A stretch of 64,000 bases of DNA from Neodiprion pinetum. Lineage: Eukaryota > Arthropoda > Insecta > Hymenoptera > Diprionidae. Every line of letters begins with the position of its first letter. Position 1 is the stretch's first letter. Below are positions 39,801-51,100 of the stretch, piece by piece. A model generated the notes under the pieces. That model was not told the origin of the DNA. It did no database searches and worked only from the letters and a program-made list of their open reading frames with translations. Both the position numbers and the translations under genes were made by a program. The DNA is taken from assembly GCF_021155775.2 (NCBI RefSeq), contig NC_060232.1, positions 13,056,251 to 13,120,250 on the forward strand, in the 5' to 3' direction.

Positions 39801-42800
39801 TGGATTCGCTGGACCCCACTTGCAGCTGAGAGGCAAATTTATTGAGCTGTTCTTGAGAAACCCCTGTAGCAACAACCGCGCATCTCGGCCCAGTGAACCA
39901 TGTATTGACAAAATGTTGAAGCTGAAAAATGAAAATAGTTGCGTATTTTGACACAATTTATAATGAATCTTGGGGTGCCAATTGAGGTATTGGAATCAAT
40001 TTTCGTGACCATTCGAGGTTGTCAAATTTAAAATAAGCTGTGTTTTCTAGACTCATTTAAACGAATACAGGTATGTGTTATCATACACAGAGGTATAGGT
40101 TATTTCAGAAAAAAAGCTTTCAGTTTAAATTCAAATGTGATTCATAACCTTTGGTTTGCTGGCATTAGGCATATGTTATTAGAACATCGGAGACAGTCTA
40201 GAAGGAGAATGCAACTTCATCTCTTCTTGAACACTCAACCAGATGGAAAAATTATAAATACAACTGTATACATACAGATTTACTTTTTCCATTTTTATGT
40301 TCAAAGTTTTAACAGTACCTGTTCATTTCCAACCAATAAAACCCAACGTGTAGTTATCTCTTGGGACTCGTAATATATGGTACATAAGGAATGAACACCA
40401 TGCAAATTCGCAGGGATGATAAGTAATGAACTGATGATGTGTTCGATTTAGATAAGTCCTTAAAGTCACTTAAGATACATGAGAAACCTCAAATGCAAAT
40501 GATCTGCGTTACCAAATACTTGCTGCTGTACATTCTTTACTGAATCTTGAATTACAAGTTCAATATAACATTAGACCGCTTTTATAATCACTATTCAACA
40601 TTTTACTCAGATCACGAATAAAAATGAATCTAAATAAAATACGATGCTTGTCAAACCATTATCAATATAAACAGAAACTGGATTCATGGTAAGGAAAAAC
40701 AAAAAAATTGCAGAAAAAGCTATTTAAAACTTCTGCGTAAATTACAATGTTTGTAGTCTAGTTAAAAAATAAAGTTTATTAACTGATAGTTTCCCTCATG
40801 CGCGTCGTTAAACGTGAAGGTGAAGCCAGTAGCCAGAATTAGCAAGCAAAATAGTAATTTAGTGAAGTTTTAGATTTATAAACTTATGAAAATCAAATCT
40901 TAGCATGAAAAATTAAAAAATTTTGATTGATCGGCCTCATTGTCCTATCTTGATCGACATTACTACCTTTGGTATCTAACTCTGGTTAAAACAACTCTAT
41001 TTGACCAACATATCGTTAGCCCACCTTATAAAAGTTTCTTTTCGATCTCAAACAGATGTCCTATTAACAATTTCCTTTTTATGGCAATATTCGAATCCAT
41101 GGCATTTAGAAATCTTGTTCAGCAAATTTAATTTTGTTTCATGTTTCTAATTTTATTACTCAGTTGGCATCCCAATTAAAAAAAATCGATTTTCATTACA
41201 TTTTCTGTGCCAATTTTGCCAATGCGCTGTTTAGGGGAGTAGAGTGAGTAACCAAGACCCTTGCGATAGGCAGCTTTGTGTAGTAGTTCAAGGACCCGAG
41301 TTGTCTCTGGAATAGATGAAAGCTCATAGCGCAAACGTGGAATCTGGTCATTCAGTTCCCATGGTTTGAATACTTGACGCGTAGCAACATCTTCCAAGAA
41401 CTTAAGTCCAACATCTCTGCGAAATTAAAGAAAAAAATATGAGGTACAATCTGTCGTAAGTGAAATATTCAAATCAAAATTGAATTATATGAAGAAAGTA
41501 GAGTCAATTTATCTTCAATTATTTTGGACATTATGAAAACGTGTCAAGTATGAAGCACATCCTATTCAAGTTAGGACACCAAAAAATATAAAGTAAAAGT
41601 ACTTTTCAAACACAATGTTAGACACATTCAATATTTATTTCAATCGCTGTTCCTGTCAATCAGAATTTGGCATCTTTTTGGAATACTCTTCAGAGGTTGT
41701 TGGTTCAAATAGCTGATAAAGTGACATCATTTTTTAATTTAGAAAACGTTAATATTTGTTTTCCTAGAAACGTGGTGTTTAGAATGGTTCAGACATTTAT
41801 GACCTGATTCTTGGGGTCACCGAAATGGAAATTCTTCCTGGTACTCCACACCAATGATTGGAGGCTCAAAGGACAATAGTCTGATTGTAGTCGTTTCTGA
41901 GAAGTATTGTTTCAAGTCATGATGCTATTTTTTACTGGTCCAGCAGTGCTAACAAGCTTGGAGGTGGCGAGGCTACGGGACTAGGCTCCTAAGTACCATA
42001 TTGTCAACCCGGACTCAATTCCAAACACGATTGACTTTTCTTCACATCCAATTTGATAATGTATTTTGTTTATTGAGAACAAATCTAACTTTATCAAATA
42101 TTTCGCGAATTCGAAACGAGTCGACGCTATGAGTTTCTAAATAATAAGATTTGTTACAAAAGTACACCAGGCACATATATAATGATAGCAACAAAATAAT
42201 TTCCTTCACAAGAATAAGAATATATTGATCGCTGTCTTGAAGATTCTCCATTGAACCTTTAAAAATACTCAGGTGAAAATTATTGTAAATGCACAATAAA
42301 CTCAAATTGTCTTTATGGCAAGCCTATTTGACAAATGCAATGCTTCGAAAATACATGGTTTTTTCGTTTTACTGTTACATATTTTTGTTGAGTACTTTCG
42401 TAACATATCGCATTATTTATGAAATAATAGTGCCCACTCATTTGATTTGAAGAAATTGTTGATTATATTAGACTTATTTCCCATGAACAAACTTGTGTTG
42501 TTAGGTTGCAGAAAAAAGTCATCATGTTCATAATCTAACCCGAGATGGCTGCACGATAGACGTATACCTAGTCAATAAGTCATGTCACCGGTCAACAGTC
42601 ATCTGAAGTACAGAATCAGGAATGAAGGGAGTCCTGACTTTAGTTGAAAATAGTTGAAAACAGGGTCTGGTCCTTTGAGACTAAGATTATTGGTATGGAG
42701 TACTATTCTATGCCGGAAAAACTTTATAGTGATGATGGTGACCCTGAGTCTACTTTCTGTCTTTGTAAGATTTTATTTCAGTAATTCCTCTTCAATGCTT

Positions 42801-45625
42801 TCAAAATGACTGTCTATTCCAGTGGACATACATTTCAAAAATTCTATCAAAAGTTTCACTGGTTAGATTCTTTTCAAAGGGATGGGTTATAAGCTCGGCC
42901 TCTATTAATGCAAAGTTGTAAGCTTGTAAACATTTCGTGTTCACTGTAATGGACATGCATATTACTTTTAATATATGTTCAGGTGAATTGTAAAAAAAAT
43001 ACAGATATTTTAGTTAAAGGATACCGAGTTAAAATACATTGAAAAAAATATTTGACCACTGGTAGATTGAATTTAGTTCTAAAAGGTATATATACATAAA
43101 TTTATATGTTAGACCAGTCCAAAAAGAGGACTTTTTTTTTCAAAGTCACACGTTTAATAATTGTAGGAAGAGGAAATAAGACAGCTGTGAAAATTTGAGC
43201 CCTCAGTGTTGGGATCTAGTAGTTCCTGGACACTATTTTTTATTTTCAATTCGATTAACAAGCTAAAATAGTTTTAGTTTCATTCTGAATTTTGTAGCTC
43301 AGTAACGAGGCAATGTAAATAAATCTTCCATACACATTTTTGTAGGTAATTTAAAAAGGTGTCTTATAATTTTTTGATAACTCAACTTTTTCAAAAGTTA
43401 TTCAAAGTTGAAGTTGAAATCACGTAAAAATTCACTTTTTCAAGATTAATTGCGAAAATACTAGACTTACCACAAAACATCATGGGTTTCTTTTGTAAAG
43501 CATTTCAACCCCTATACAATTATGTCATTGCCTTGTTACTAAGCTACAAAATGCTAAAACTATTTTTGCGTGTTAATCAGATGAAAAATGAAAAATGGTC
43601 TTCAGGAACCACTAAATGTCAACGTTAAAGGCTCAAATTTTCACAGGCGTCTTATTTGCTTTTTCTACAACTATTAAACATGTGACTTGGAAAAAAAATC
43701 ACAGTCCATTTTTAGGACCAGTCTAGTATCTGTAAAGCCAATTTGATATATAACAGGAATACAAATGAAAAAAGTAAAAATCTTGTAGACTTGTATTTAG
43801 AACAGTTCAGTATAACTCCTTCCAATAAGTTTATTACACGCTCTTGTAAAACAGACTTCATTAATGTAAGCTTCATAATATCGTCCGTTCTAATTTCCTG
43901 CTCAAATCATACTAATTAGACGTTTTACCACACAGAAGCTGTATTTCATCATTGCATGGCCATAGCAAATGAGTTGGAATTAACAACCTCAACATCATTG
44001 TTACAGCAACATTCTTACAGTGTAACTGAGACATTATGAGATTGCAGATGTTATTGAAATATGTCTACAAATTCTGTCGTGTCAGGACTAGGGATTCTGT
44101 TTAGTATACTGATGACAGGAAGATTTTTTCCTGCGAATACTAAGAACGAAAAGTTATGGAAATAGGTATAGTTTTAAGTACCAGGCTTATCAGATTGAAT
44201 TAGCAAAGCTGTCAACAACTCACAGTTTATCGCGGGTACATTGCAGAGTGTAGGCAATGCTTTCACGATCCGTGGTGGCCGTTAAATTTCCTCCGATTTG
44301 CTGAATATTTCTTGTGATGCCAAATGCGCTGGAGCGATTAGTTGTTAGCCCTGCAGCCAATCTCAGAACATGTGATGTGCCCTGTGTTTCATACGTTTCA
44401 TTGCGTGGTCCTGCCCTATACGACAAAAGTTGTGTAAAATTGAGTTGAGTGAACAATTCTGATAAAGTAAAACACAACTAGGTCCAAAATTTTCAAATAA
44501 TAAGCAATTATATTGTAATGAACCATTTTGTTAGATTTACATTACACTGTAGCTACGTAGCTGTAAATGACTGCACGACTGGTAACCATACACAGCTGCA
44601 CGGTTGCCAGCTAAAAATTGGGTGCAGTTATTATCTCGTGTGTAGAATATGCTAATTTATCAAATTCGTAGTAAGAGTATGATAAAAGTTGAACTGGTTC
44701 TCAGAAATGATAAACAAAACAGTTTGACTGACTGGGGTTTCGAACTCAAGCTAGCAAGTTCACTGCAGCAGAACCTTAGCTATTGCACCTCCTGTTTGCT
44801 AAAGGATGATACACCAAAAAAATATATGTATCAATAGCTGTGCTGTTTCCTAGTTGCCAACCAAACTGCTGTTTATCGCCTCCAATTGCTCAGCATTTCT
44901 TGACTGTCCAAGCCCTGTTTGAGATTACGGCAACAATCTATTCATGTTTGGCCAAATTATTGAGTTCCTTGATTCGAATTAGTGAATTGGAGCGACTCTA
45001 GGTATTTAGGGCAATAGCGCCAAAGTAAAACTGTACAACCAACAAAGAGTTGATTCATGATAGTATTGTACTTATATTGGAAAGATACTGCTCTGGACTA
45101 CCACAAGTCGTCCCAAGTGGACAAATTGAAAAAAGGTAATAAATAAAATGTTACTGCGTATTAACTTTTCAAAATTGCTTCTACATACTTGAATGTGACG
45201 GACACTTGAGTAACAGGGCTATCGTTGTCGAGCGTAGCAACGGTGATTTTGTTGCTTAGAACCTGAATGTCGAGGTTCTGGGCAGGTGCAGATTGTGTTG
45301 CAGCAGCAGCAGCTGCATAGTGTCTGACCTAGAGTAATAAGCGATGATTTACGTCTACTTTGAGTTTCGTAATGGACGAAAGTAAAATATTTACAAAAAA
45401 TTTCAAACTTGCACTATAACTGCAGACTGAAGTATGGATAACATCTTTTACATAATAGTTTCAAGTACAGTATAGCTCGGAATGTCGACACCAAAGTGAA
45501 CCGTGCGTACAGAAACACTTGAAATCATTTCGTACATAGGAGTTTCAGCCTTGTGGATTCCGATAGATTATTTTACTTACCGTTGTATTACGCAAAAGAG
45601 GAGCTCGTACCGCCGAGCAGGCCAT
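36842..45625 (-). CDS. UQCRC2: Cytochrome b-c1 complex subunit 2, mitochondrial (core protein 2), 7 exons, 444 aa
   Basis: Core protein 2 is a matrix-side subunit of respiratory complex III, related to the mitochondrial processing peptidase. Exons on the minus strand are 45625-45581, 45328-45189, 44415-44224, 41416-41200, 39921-39490, 39415-39194 and 36928-36842; the total of 1335 nt is in frame throughout. The N-terminus MACSAVRAPLLRNTTVRHYA is a typical mitochondrial presequence (Arg, Ser, no acidic residues), followed by LDIQVLSNKITVATLDN. Diagnostic stretches are TSHVLRLAAGLTTNRSSAFG, LHKAAYRKGLGYSLYSPKQR, AFAILQRAAGTGPHVKWGS and SALNASYSDSGIFGF. The last exon encodes VAAKIGKGKLSMAGIGDLDT and ends VPYVEELK, as in the family. 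Length is close to the human 453 aa. Introns 3, 4 and 6 carry repeat insertions or are long. It converges with NOL11 and diverges from Nup107. Confidence 0.95.
36929..39193. other. UQCRC2: UQCRC2 intron 6
   Basis: A 2.3-kb intron. A minus-strand open stretch at 38730-38918 begins after an acceptor-like TTTGCAG but has no place in the UQCRC2 protein, because exon 6 joins exon 7 directly in phase. No repeat element could be bounded. Confidence 0.5.
41812..42746. repeat. Degenerate inverted repeat in UQCRC2 intron 3
   Basis: The left arm (41812-41874) reads TGGGGTCACC, TACTCCACACCAATGATTGG and CTCAAAGGAC. The right arm (42671-42746), read in reverse complement, has AGGGTCACC, TACTCCATACCAATAATC and CTCAAAGGAC. 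The spacing of about 0.8 kb and the divergence suggest the remnant of an old DNA transposon. No coding capacity. Confidence 0.5.
43105..43735. mobile_element. Palindromic Tc1/mariner-like MITE, about 630 bp, in UQCRC2 intron 3
   Basis: Arms of about 310 bp are inverted around a centre near 43418. The ends read GACCAGTCC with TA on both sides (TTA|GACCAGTCC and GGACCAGTC|TAG). Inner matches include AAATAAGAC, CTGTGAAAATTTGAGCC, AATAGTTTTAG, ATTTTGTAGCT and AGTAAC(G/A)AGGCAATG. Arm identity is moderate (many substitutions), so the insertion is not recent. It is wholly intronic. Confidence 0.7.
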
Positions 45626-45974
45626 TTTCGTGCGATAAAGTAGCAGCTTCCAGACCTACTAGACGGAGGGATTGTCTGCTAGTCGAAAAGAATGTCGAAG
45701 TAGGGTGATAGATGCCGCTAGTGCATGCTAGGTTGTAGGCAAAATGGTGGAAAATATGAACTTCATTCTGTGCAGGCCTACTTCTGCAGCGTTGGCCTCG
45801 TGCTGGGGTTCAGGGCTTGGAGTAAATAATAGCGCCATTTACGATAACAACAGAACTGACTCTGGTAATTTCGATTCGCTGTCTTCTCTTTCGGAAGTAA
45901 AGGAAAAACTTGTACGTGCATGCTTGATTCCCCTTCCCCTGCCCACGCTTGACATGCTCACTCCTTAAGTCACT

Positions 45975-46164
45975 GGGTGGATTTCACGTGCGGCAACACT
46001 TGGATACAGAGGTCTCTCTGGATACAGCATGTGCTGATTGGTTAATTCATCAAAATCACCAAGTATGAGACGCACTGATATATATATATCAGTGATGAGA
46101 CGTCACCAAATAGTGATTTTGGTAAGCTGACCAATCAGAGCATGCTGCGCGTGAAAATCCACCC
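45975..46164. mobile_element. MITE with (TA)n centre, upstream of UQCRC2
   Basis: The outer ends GGGTGGATTTCACGTGC and GCGTGAAAATCCACCC are inverted copies. The inner part (46025-46147) folds as CAGCATG..TGATTGGT against ACCAATCA..CATGCTG, through AAAATCACCAA/TTGGTGAC-like segments, to a TATATATATATA centre. About 40 nt in the left arm have no partner. It lies 350-540 bp upstream of the UQCRC2 start codon, within the divergent promoter region shared with Nup107. Confidence 0.65.
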
Positions 46165-46767
46165 GCATCTTAGAGCATATACCCGCACTCACATGGAGTT
46201 AGGTGTGGCTGGAAATTCTTTACTCCATGCCCACTGTAACATCCGATCGGAATGTACGTATATTTTATTCCTAATTACTATTCTATATCACTAATACGAT
46301 ATTCCAATTTTTAGAACTTAGTTCTGGCCAAACAAGCAGCGCTTTTTCCCACCTTAACTCTTAAATAATTACTATCCAGGTTTTGGTATTCTGTAAACGG
46401 TCTATTGAGACAATAAACCCATTAAAATATATTTCATGTAATTCTAATTATATTAAATTAGTTGCTTTTAAACTCCTATTGCCTCTCGCGTCCCCATCGC
46501 AACGGAGTAACATCTCAGCAGAGAAACACCTCAGCATTGCAGAGAAATACTTTAGCGGAGTTCGACATTTTAGTATTAAGTGCCTTAGAGAATGTACAGT
46601 AATGCTCTAGGGTAAGTGCACACCATTATTAGTTACCTATTAAAAATAAAACCCCATTTATCTGAAGTGGGCGATTTGAATCGAGTTGCCCAGTGCATTT
46701 TAATACTCAATCGGTATCTGGCGACCCGAAACTACTAATTGTGCATCTAGCTATATTTTCGTCAACG
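46165..46767. other. Intergenic, possible LTR fragment
   Basis: It contains AATAAA-like strings near 46414 and 46646 and ends with TCTGGCGACCCGAAACTACT (46717-46736), closely similar to 30220-30240. The layout could be an LTR tail followed by a primer-binding site, but no polyprotein remnant follows. Confidence 0.25.
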
Positions 46768-46923
46768 AATTCTAGTGACTAGCTTCTGGAAATTTCGGGA
46801 ATTGCCGTTTGACGTCACGCCACTCTGGTTGGATATTTGAATATCTTCCCATGACAACGGCGGCCCACGAAATAACGGACGAACAGAAGTTACTAGATTC
46901 AGAATTCCGTTAAAAGCATTCCT

Positions 46924-47046
46924 GGGCTGAGTTCAGAAACCTTACCCGAGTGAACTCGGATATTATACTGTCTTTGTTTAACACATGAGATTAAACAATG
47001 ACATAACGATACTGAGTCACTCGAGTAAGGTTTCTGAACTCAGCCC
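46924..47046. mobile_element. 123-bp hairpin MITE
   Basis: The ends GGGCTGAGTTCAGAAACCTT and AAGGTTTCTGAACTCAGCCC are perfect inverted copies, continued by AC(C)CGAGTGA. A further internal CGAGTGAACTCGG hairpin is present at the left. No convincing target duplication is seen. The element is in the UQCRC2/Nup107 intergenic region. Confidence 0.75.
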
Positions 47047-47332
47047 TGTCAGGTTTTGACGGAACTAGCATCCTATCGCACTACAAAAAAACTTTGTTGA
47101 GTACGATTTCTTTATGCTGAATCGGAAGATTTCTAGGATCTATTAGTACTTTCAACAATACCTAAATGCATGACTGTCGAATCTATATATTTCCCCCATC
47201 AAGTCACGGAATAGAGTGACAGAGACCAATAGCAATAAGGCAAGCGGGGATGTATACTTGTATCTTGATGTTTTTTCTCTTTTTATCGGCAAGTCTTTCA
47301 ACTTATGCCAACCCCTGCATCTTGCCCACTTA

Positions 47333-47463
47333 GGCCGTGTTCGTAAATTGACTGACAGTACTGAAAATTCCCTAGGACAGAGTCAGAGCTATCCGTGAAC
47401 TTCCAAGCGCAAAAGAGATGAAAGATTGCTGACAGTACTGTCAGTCAATTTTCGAACACGGCC
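47333..47463. mobile_element. 131-bp MITE, copy 2, upstream of Nup107
   Basis: Same family and length as 30434-30564: ends GGCCGTGTTCGTAAATTGAC and GTCAATTTTCGAACACGGCC, with the internal block CCCTAGGACAGAGTCAGAGC shared. TTA flanks on both sides (47330-47332, 47464-47466), the classic PIF/Harbinger target. It lies about 0.7 kb upstream of the Nup107 start codon. Confidence 0.82.
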
Positions 47464-48179
47464 TTATTCTCTCTATGCTTGTCATAAAGCTCGCCACGAA
47501 AACTAGAGACTTCTTCCTGAAGACTCGTGCTAACAATATAAGAATTTCTTTGAACAGTTGGTATAAAATTACCTAAAGGCTTTGATCCGTACACCACGTG
47601 AAGACTGGCCCGCCAATTTATACACATTGCATAGTAACCGGCAGCAATTCCGTACTGTGCTAATCTACGTTGTTTCAGTTATCAAAATTCTTGTCCAAAT
47701 TTGTATTCTGAAAATATTGACAAGGTGCAACAAGTTTTGAATTCTTATTGTGTTGAGTCCGTGCATACTTGCAAATTGCAACACTGGAAAGAATGAATTA
47801 ACTTGATACTCGTATTAATCTTACGGTTAGCAGTCAAATTACATGCATGCATCTATTACGGAATCGCGAGTACTTTTTCTTGGTTATCGATACAAATTGA
47901 ATTTCGTGTGACGAAACAGTAGTTCTTTCTAAGTGCTGAACTACCGGTCATCAAAAATCATCGGCAAACGTTGCATTTTCCGCTAATATCCACCGTAATC
48001 TCAAACTTTAAGAAAAATTACTTTCCCGGCACATATTACATTCATTAGTTACTTTACTAGTTCAGAAGTATTCACTATTAGCTATGTTATTGCCCTCGCT
48101 TTCATCGTTTTTCACTCAATAGAACGCTGTGACCACTTGGATTATTATTTAATCATTGTAATTATTACATCAGATCAAG

Positions 48180-51100
48180 ATGGAGCCGTTGCAAAAAACT
48201 GCAGACAACCTCGACCATTCAATCCAGTTGCTGGGCTCGGGTAGAACACAGAGAACTTCGTTGCTGCGATTAGCAACTAAAAGCACAACGCCTAAACGAA
48301 TATCATTGCAACCGAATTTCAATCTCGAGAGAAGCTCGGATTCCATTGAAAATGTTCCCAGAAATTTTAGTGATGAATCTAGGTCGTTTCCATCCGAGGC
48401 TAAAAACCCACGAATGCGGAGGTCATACTTACATTCGAAGTCATTTGATAAATATGACACTGAGAACTTTGATACATCTATTACAATGGCACCACATGAA
48501 CTTAGGGATATCATGAATACGACAGAAAAGACTGACCTTACTCTAAGAGAGCTGATGGATGATTCGACTGCCACAGGCTTAGTATTGAAAGCTAACGAAC
48601 CCTGGCGTGAAGCGAATGCTAAACTATTCCATGAATTCCTTGAAAGTGTTCAGGCACGCAGGGCTACACCCCAAGTATTTGAAACCATTGCAGATTTCAT
48701 ACAGACTTGCACAGATACATTAGAGATAATGCGGGGTAGGTACTAATTCGTTCACTATCCGACATACACAAATATGTAATGGTAATTTCTACTTTAAAAT
48801 AGTCATCATAATTTCCAGTTCATTATACACATATTTTTAAATTCTGGAATTTTATAAATCTCAAATGAAAATAGAATAGTTTCAAAACAAAACAGGTGAT
48901 TGAAATACTATGAAAATTATGAGAAAAGTCATTTATTCATTAACGGTACAAATGGTTTCAGTATCAACAAGTGTTTCAAAAATACCATTCAATTACTTCT
49001 TGTCTTTATCGATTGAAATTACAATATTCAAATGGAAGATAGAGTGAGTATTTTTCATTACTGTTACGTTTAAAAAATTTGTTGTCATCTTGATCACTAT
49101 TTTTATACGTCTTGATGAAGAAAACACACTGTCAATCTATTGAAACTCAATACAAAGAATTGCCAAAATTCTGGTGGCTCTGTCCATTATTGTAAGGCGT
49201 ACGAAAAATTATGTCTAGGTCTTACCTTGAAATAAAGTAACGAATTTGAACAGAATACATTTTTCATTCAGATTTGCATAAAACTGTAGTGCTCTGTTTA
49301 AAAGCAAAAGAAAGGAATAATGTCACAATTAATTTTCAAGGGTCATATCAATGAAAGGCAGAATAGCCAATTCGGTTTCTTCTTAGTACCTATGAAAAGC
49401 GATGTGATTGATATTTTTTGCACTGAAAGTGTATTAAAAAGTACTTTGATACTGAAAGATTAGCCTTCACCTGTACTTATTATATTTATTGATTCTACCT
49501 CAAAATTCTAGCGACATAATGTGTAATTTTATTAAGGATTCTCATATTGAATAGGTATGCAGTCAAAGGTCGAAAACACTGAAGTATCGGAGGAAGAGAT
49601 CAACCTTGAAAATGAAAGAAATACTTGGCGTTTAGTGTACTGTCTGTACCAACACCGTGTAAACTCCTCAAACTTTCAGTCAAAAGTAGACATGGAACTG
49701 AAAACTAATATTTCAGAAAAGGATGTGATTGAAAACTTGTACAGAAATGAACCCTCGATTACTGAGTACCAGCTAATTGTCGATTGGTTGGAAAAAAACG
49801 CATCTGATCAAGCTGATAGTTTACCAATGATGGAGCATTTTACCGATAAAACTGTAGCATGGGAAAATACTCTTCATCAACTACAAAATCTAAATACGGG
49901 AATCACCTTCAAATCATCTCGGCCCATAGTAACATCCTTAGACCCTGATGCACCGATCCGAGAAGGCAGGCCCTTACACGACTTGGACAAAGAAGACGAT
50001 GTTAGATTAGAAAAAAGAATGTATTTAGAGGTATGTATTATTCTCCTATGGAGGAATCATCACCACTCATTCGATTTTGTTTAAAGAATATTTTTTTTTT
50101 TTTCACCAATTTTTGTGATCAAATTTATGAATTTGAAAATTTTAGATAACTTTGTGCCAATGTCTAAAGAATCCGTGGAGGTTTTTCATATTCCTTTTCT
50201 TTCAAATAACATTTATCTTGAATGATATTCGATCACTTCTCAACTTTAAATTATTTCTGGTATTTCACGATCATATTATTTGTTGCAAATATCATCAAAC
50301 AAAATCATTTAAGCACTATTTATAATTCTTAGCGTGTAATATGTATTGTATCTATCAACAAATACCATGGTAGGATATTACTTTTTCGTATTCAGCAATT
50401 TTGTTCTTAATCTTGCCTGTCTTTGCACGTCAAAATGGAAAAAAATGTTTATATAGGTAAGATGTGGACGGTTGCAAAAGGCACAGTCTCTATCTGTTCA
50501 TTGTGGTCAACCATGGCGAGCTGCCTGCCTATTAGGATGGACACCGCATCACGATCCAAACTACACTAATCCCATCAATAACACAAAACTTCCAATTGAA
50601 GGTAATCCTAACAGGAGTGTGTGGAAATTATGTGCATGGGAGTTATCGCAGGATAATCGAGTAGGTAAGTAAACAGTTAGATTGTGAAACTTTTGTTTTC
50701 AACTTGAAGTTGTGTTACTCAAATTGAAATTTTACATTAAGTACTCGAAAAATTTTGTAGTGTATCTTTTTTTTTGCCAAATTATTTCAGGCGAATATTA
50801 TCGTGCCATATACGCTAGCTTGTGTGGGAATCTTAATCAGCTGTTATGTGTATCAAAGTCTTGGCAAGACGCATTATGGGCACACATCAAAACATTGCTA
50901 GATATCAAAGTAGAAAAAGAGTTGAGAGCTGGAGTTTTAAAGAACTACACGCCAATGCCGGAAGATTATTGGAAAAACGAGATGACAATTGAAGAAGTAT
51001 TTGATGCATTGCAAGCCTCAAAATATTCGAGTATTCGAATGCAATCCCACAAACCTGATCATTTGATACAAAAATATTTGATGCTTGATCAAATTCCAAA

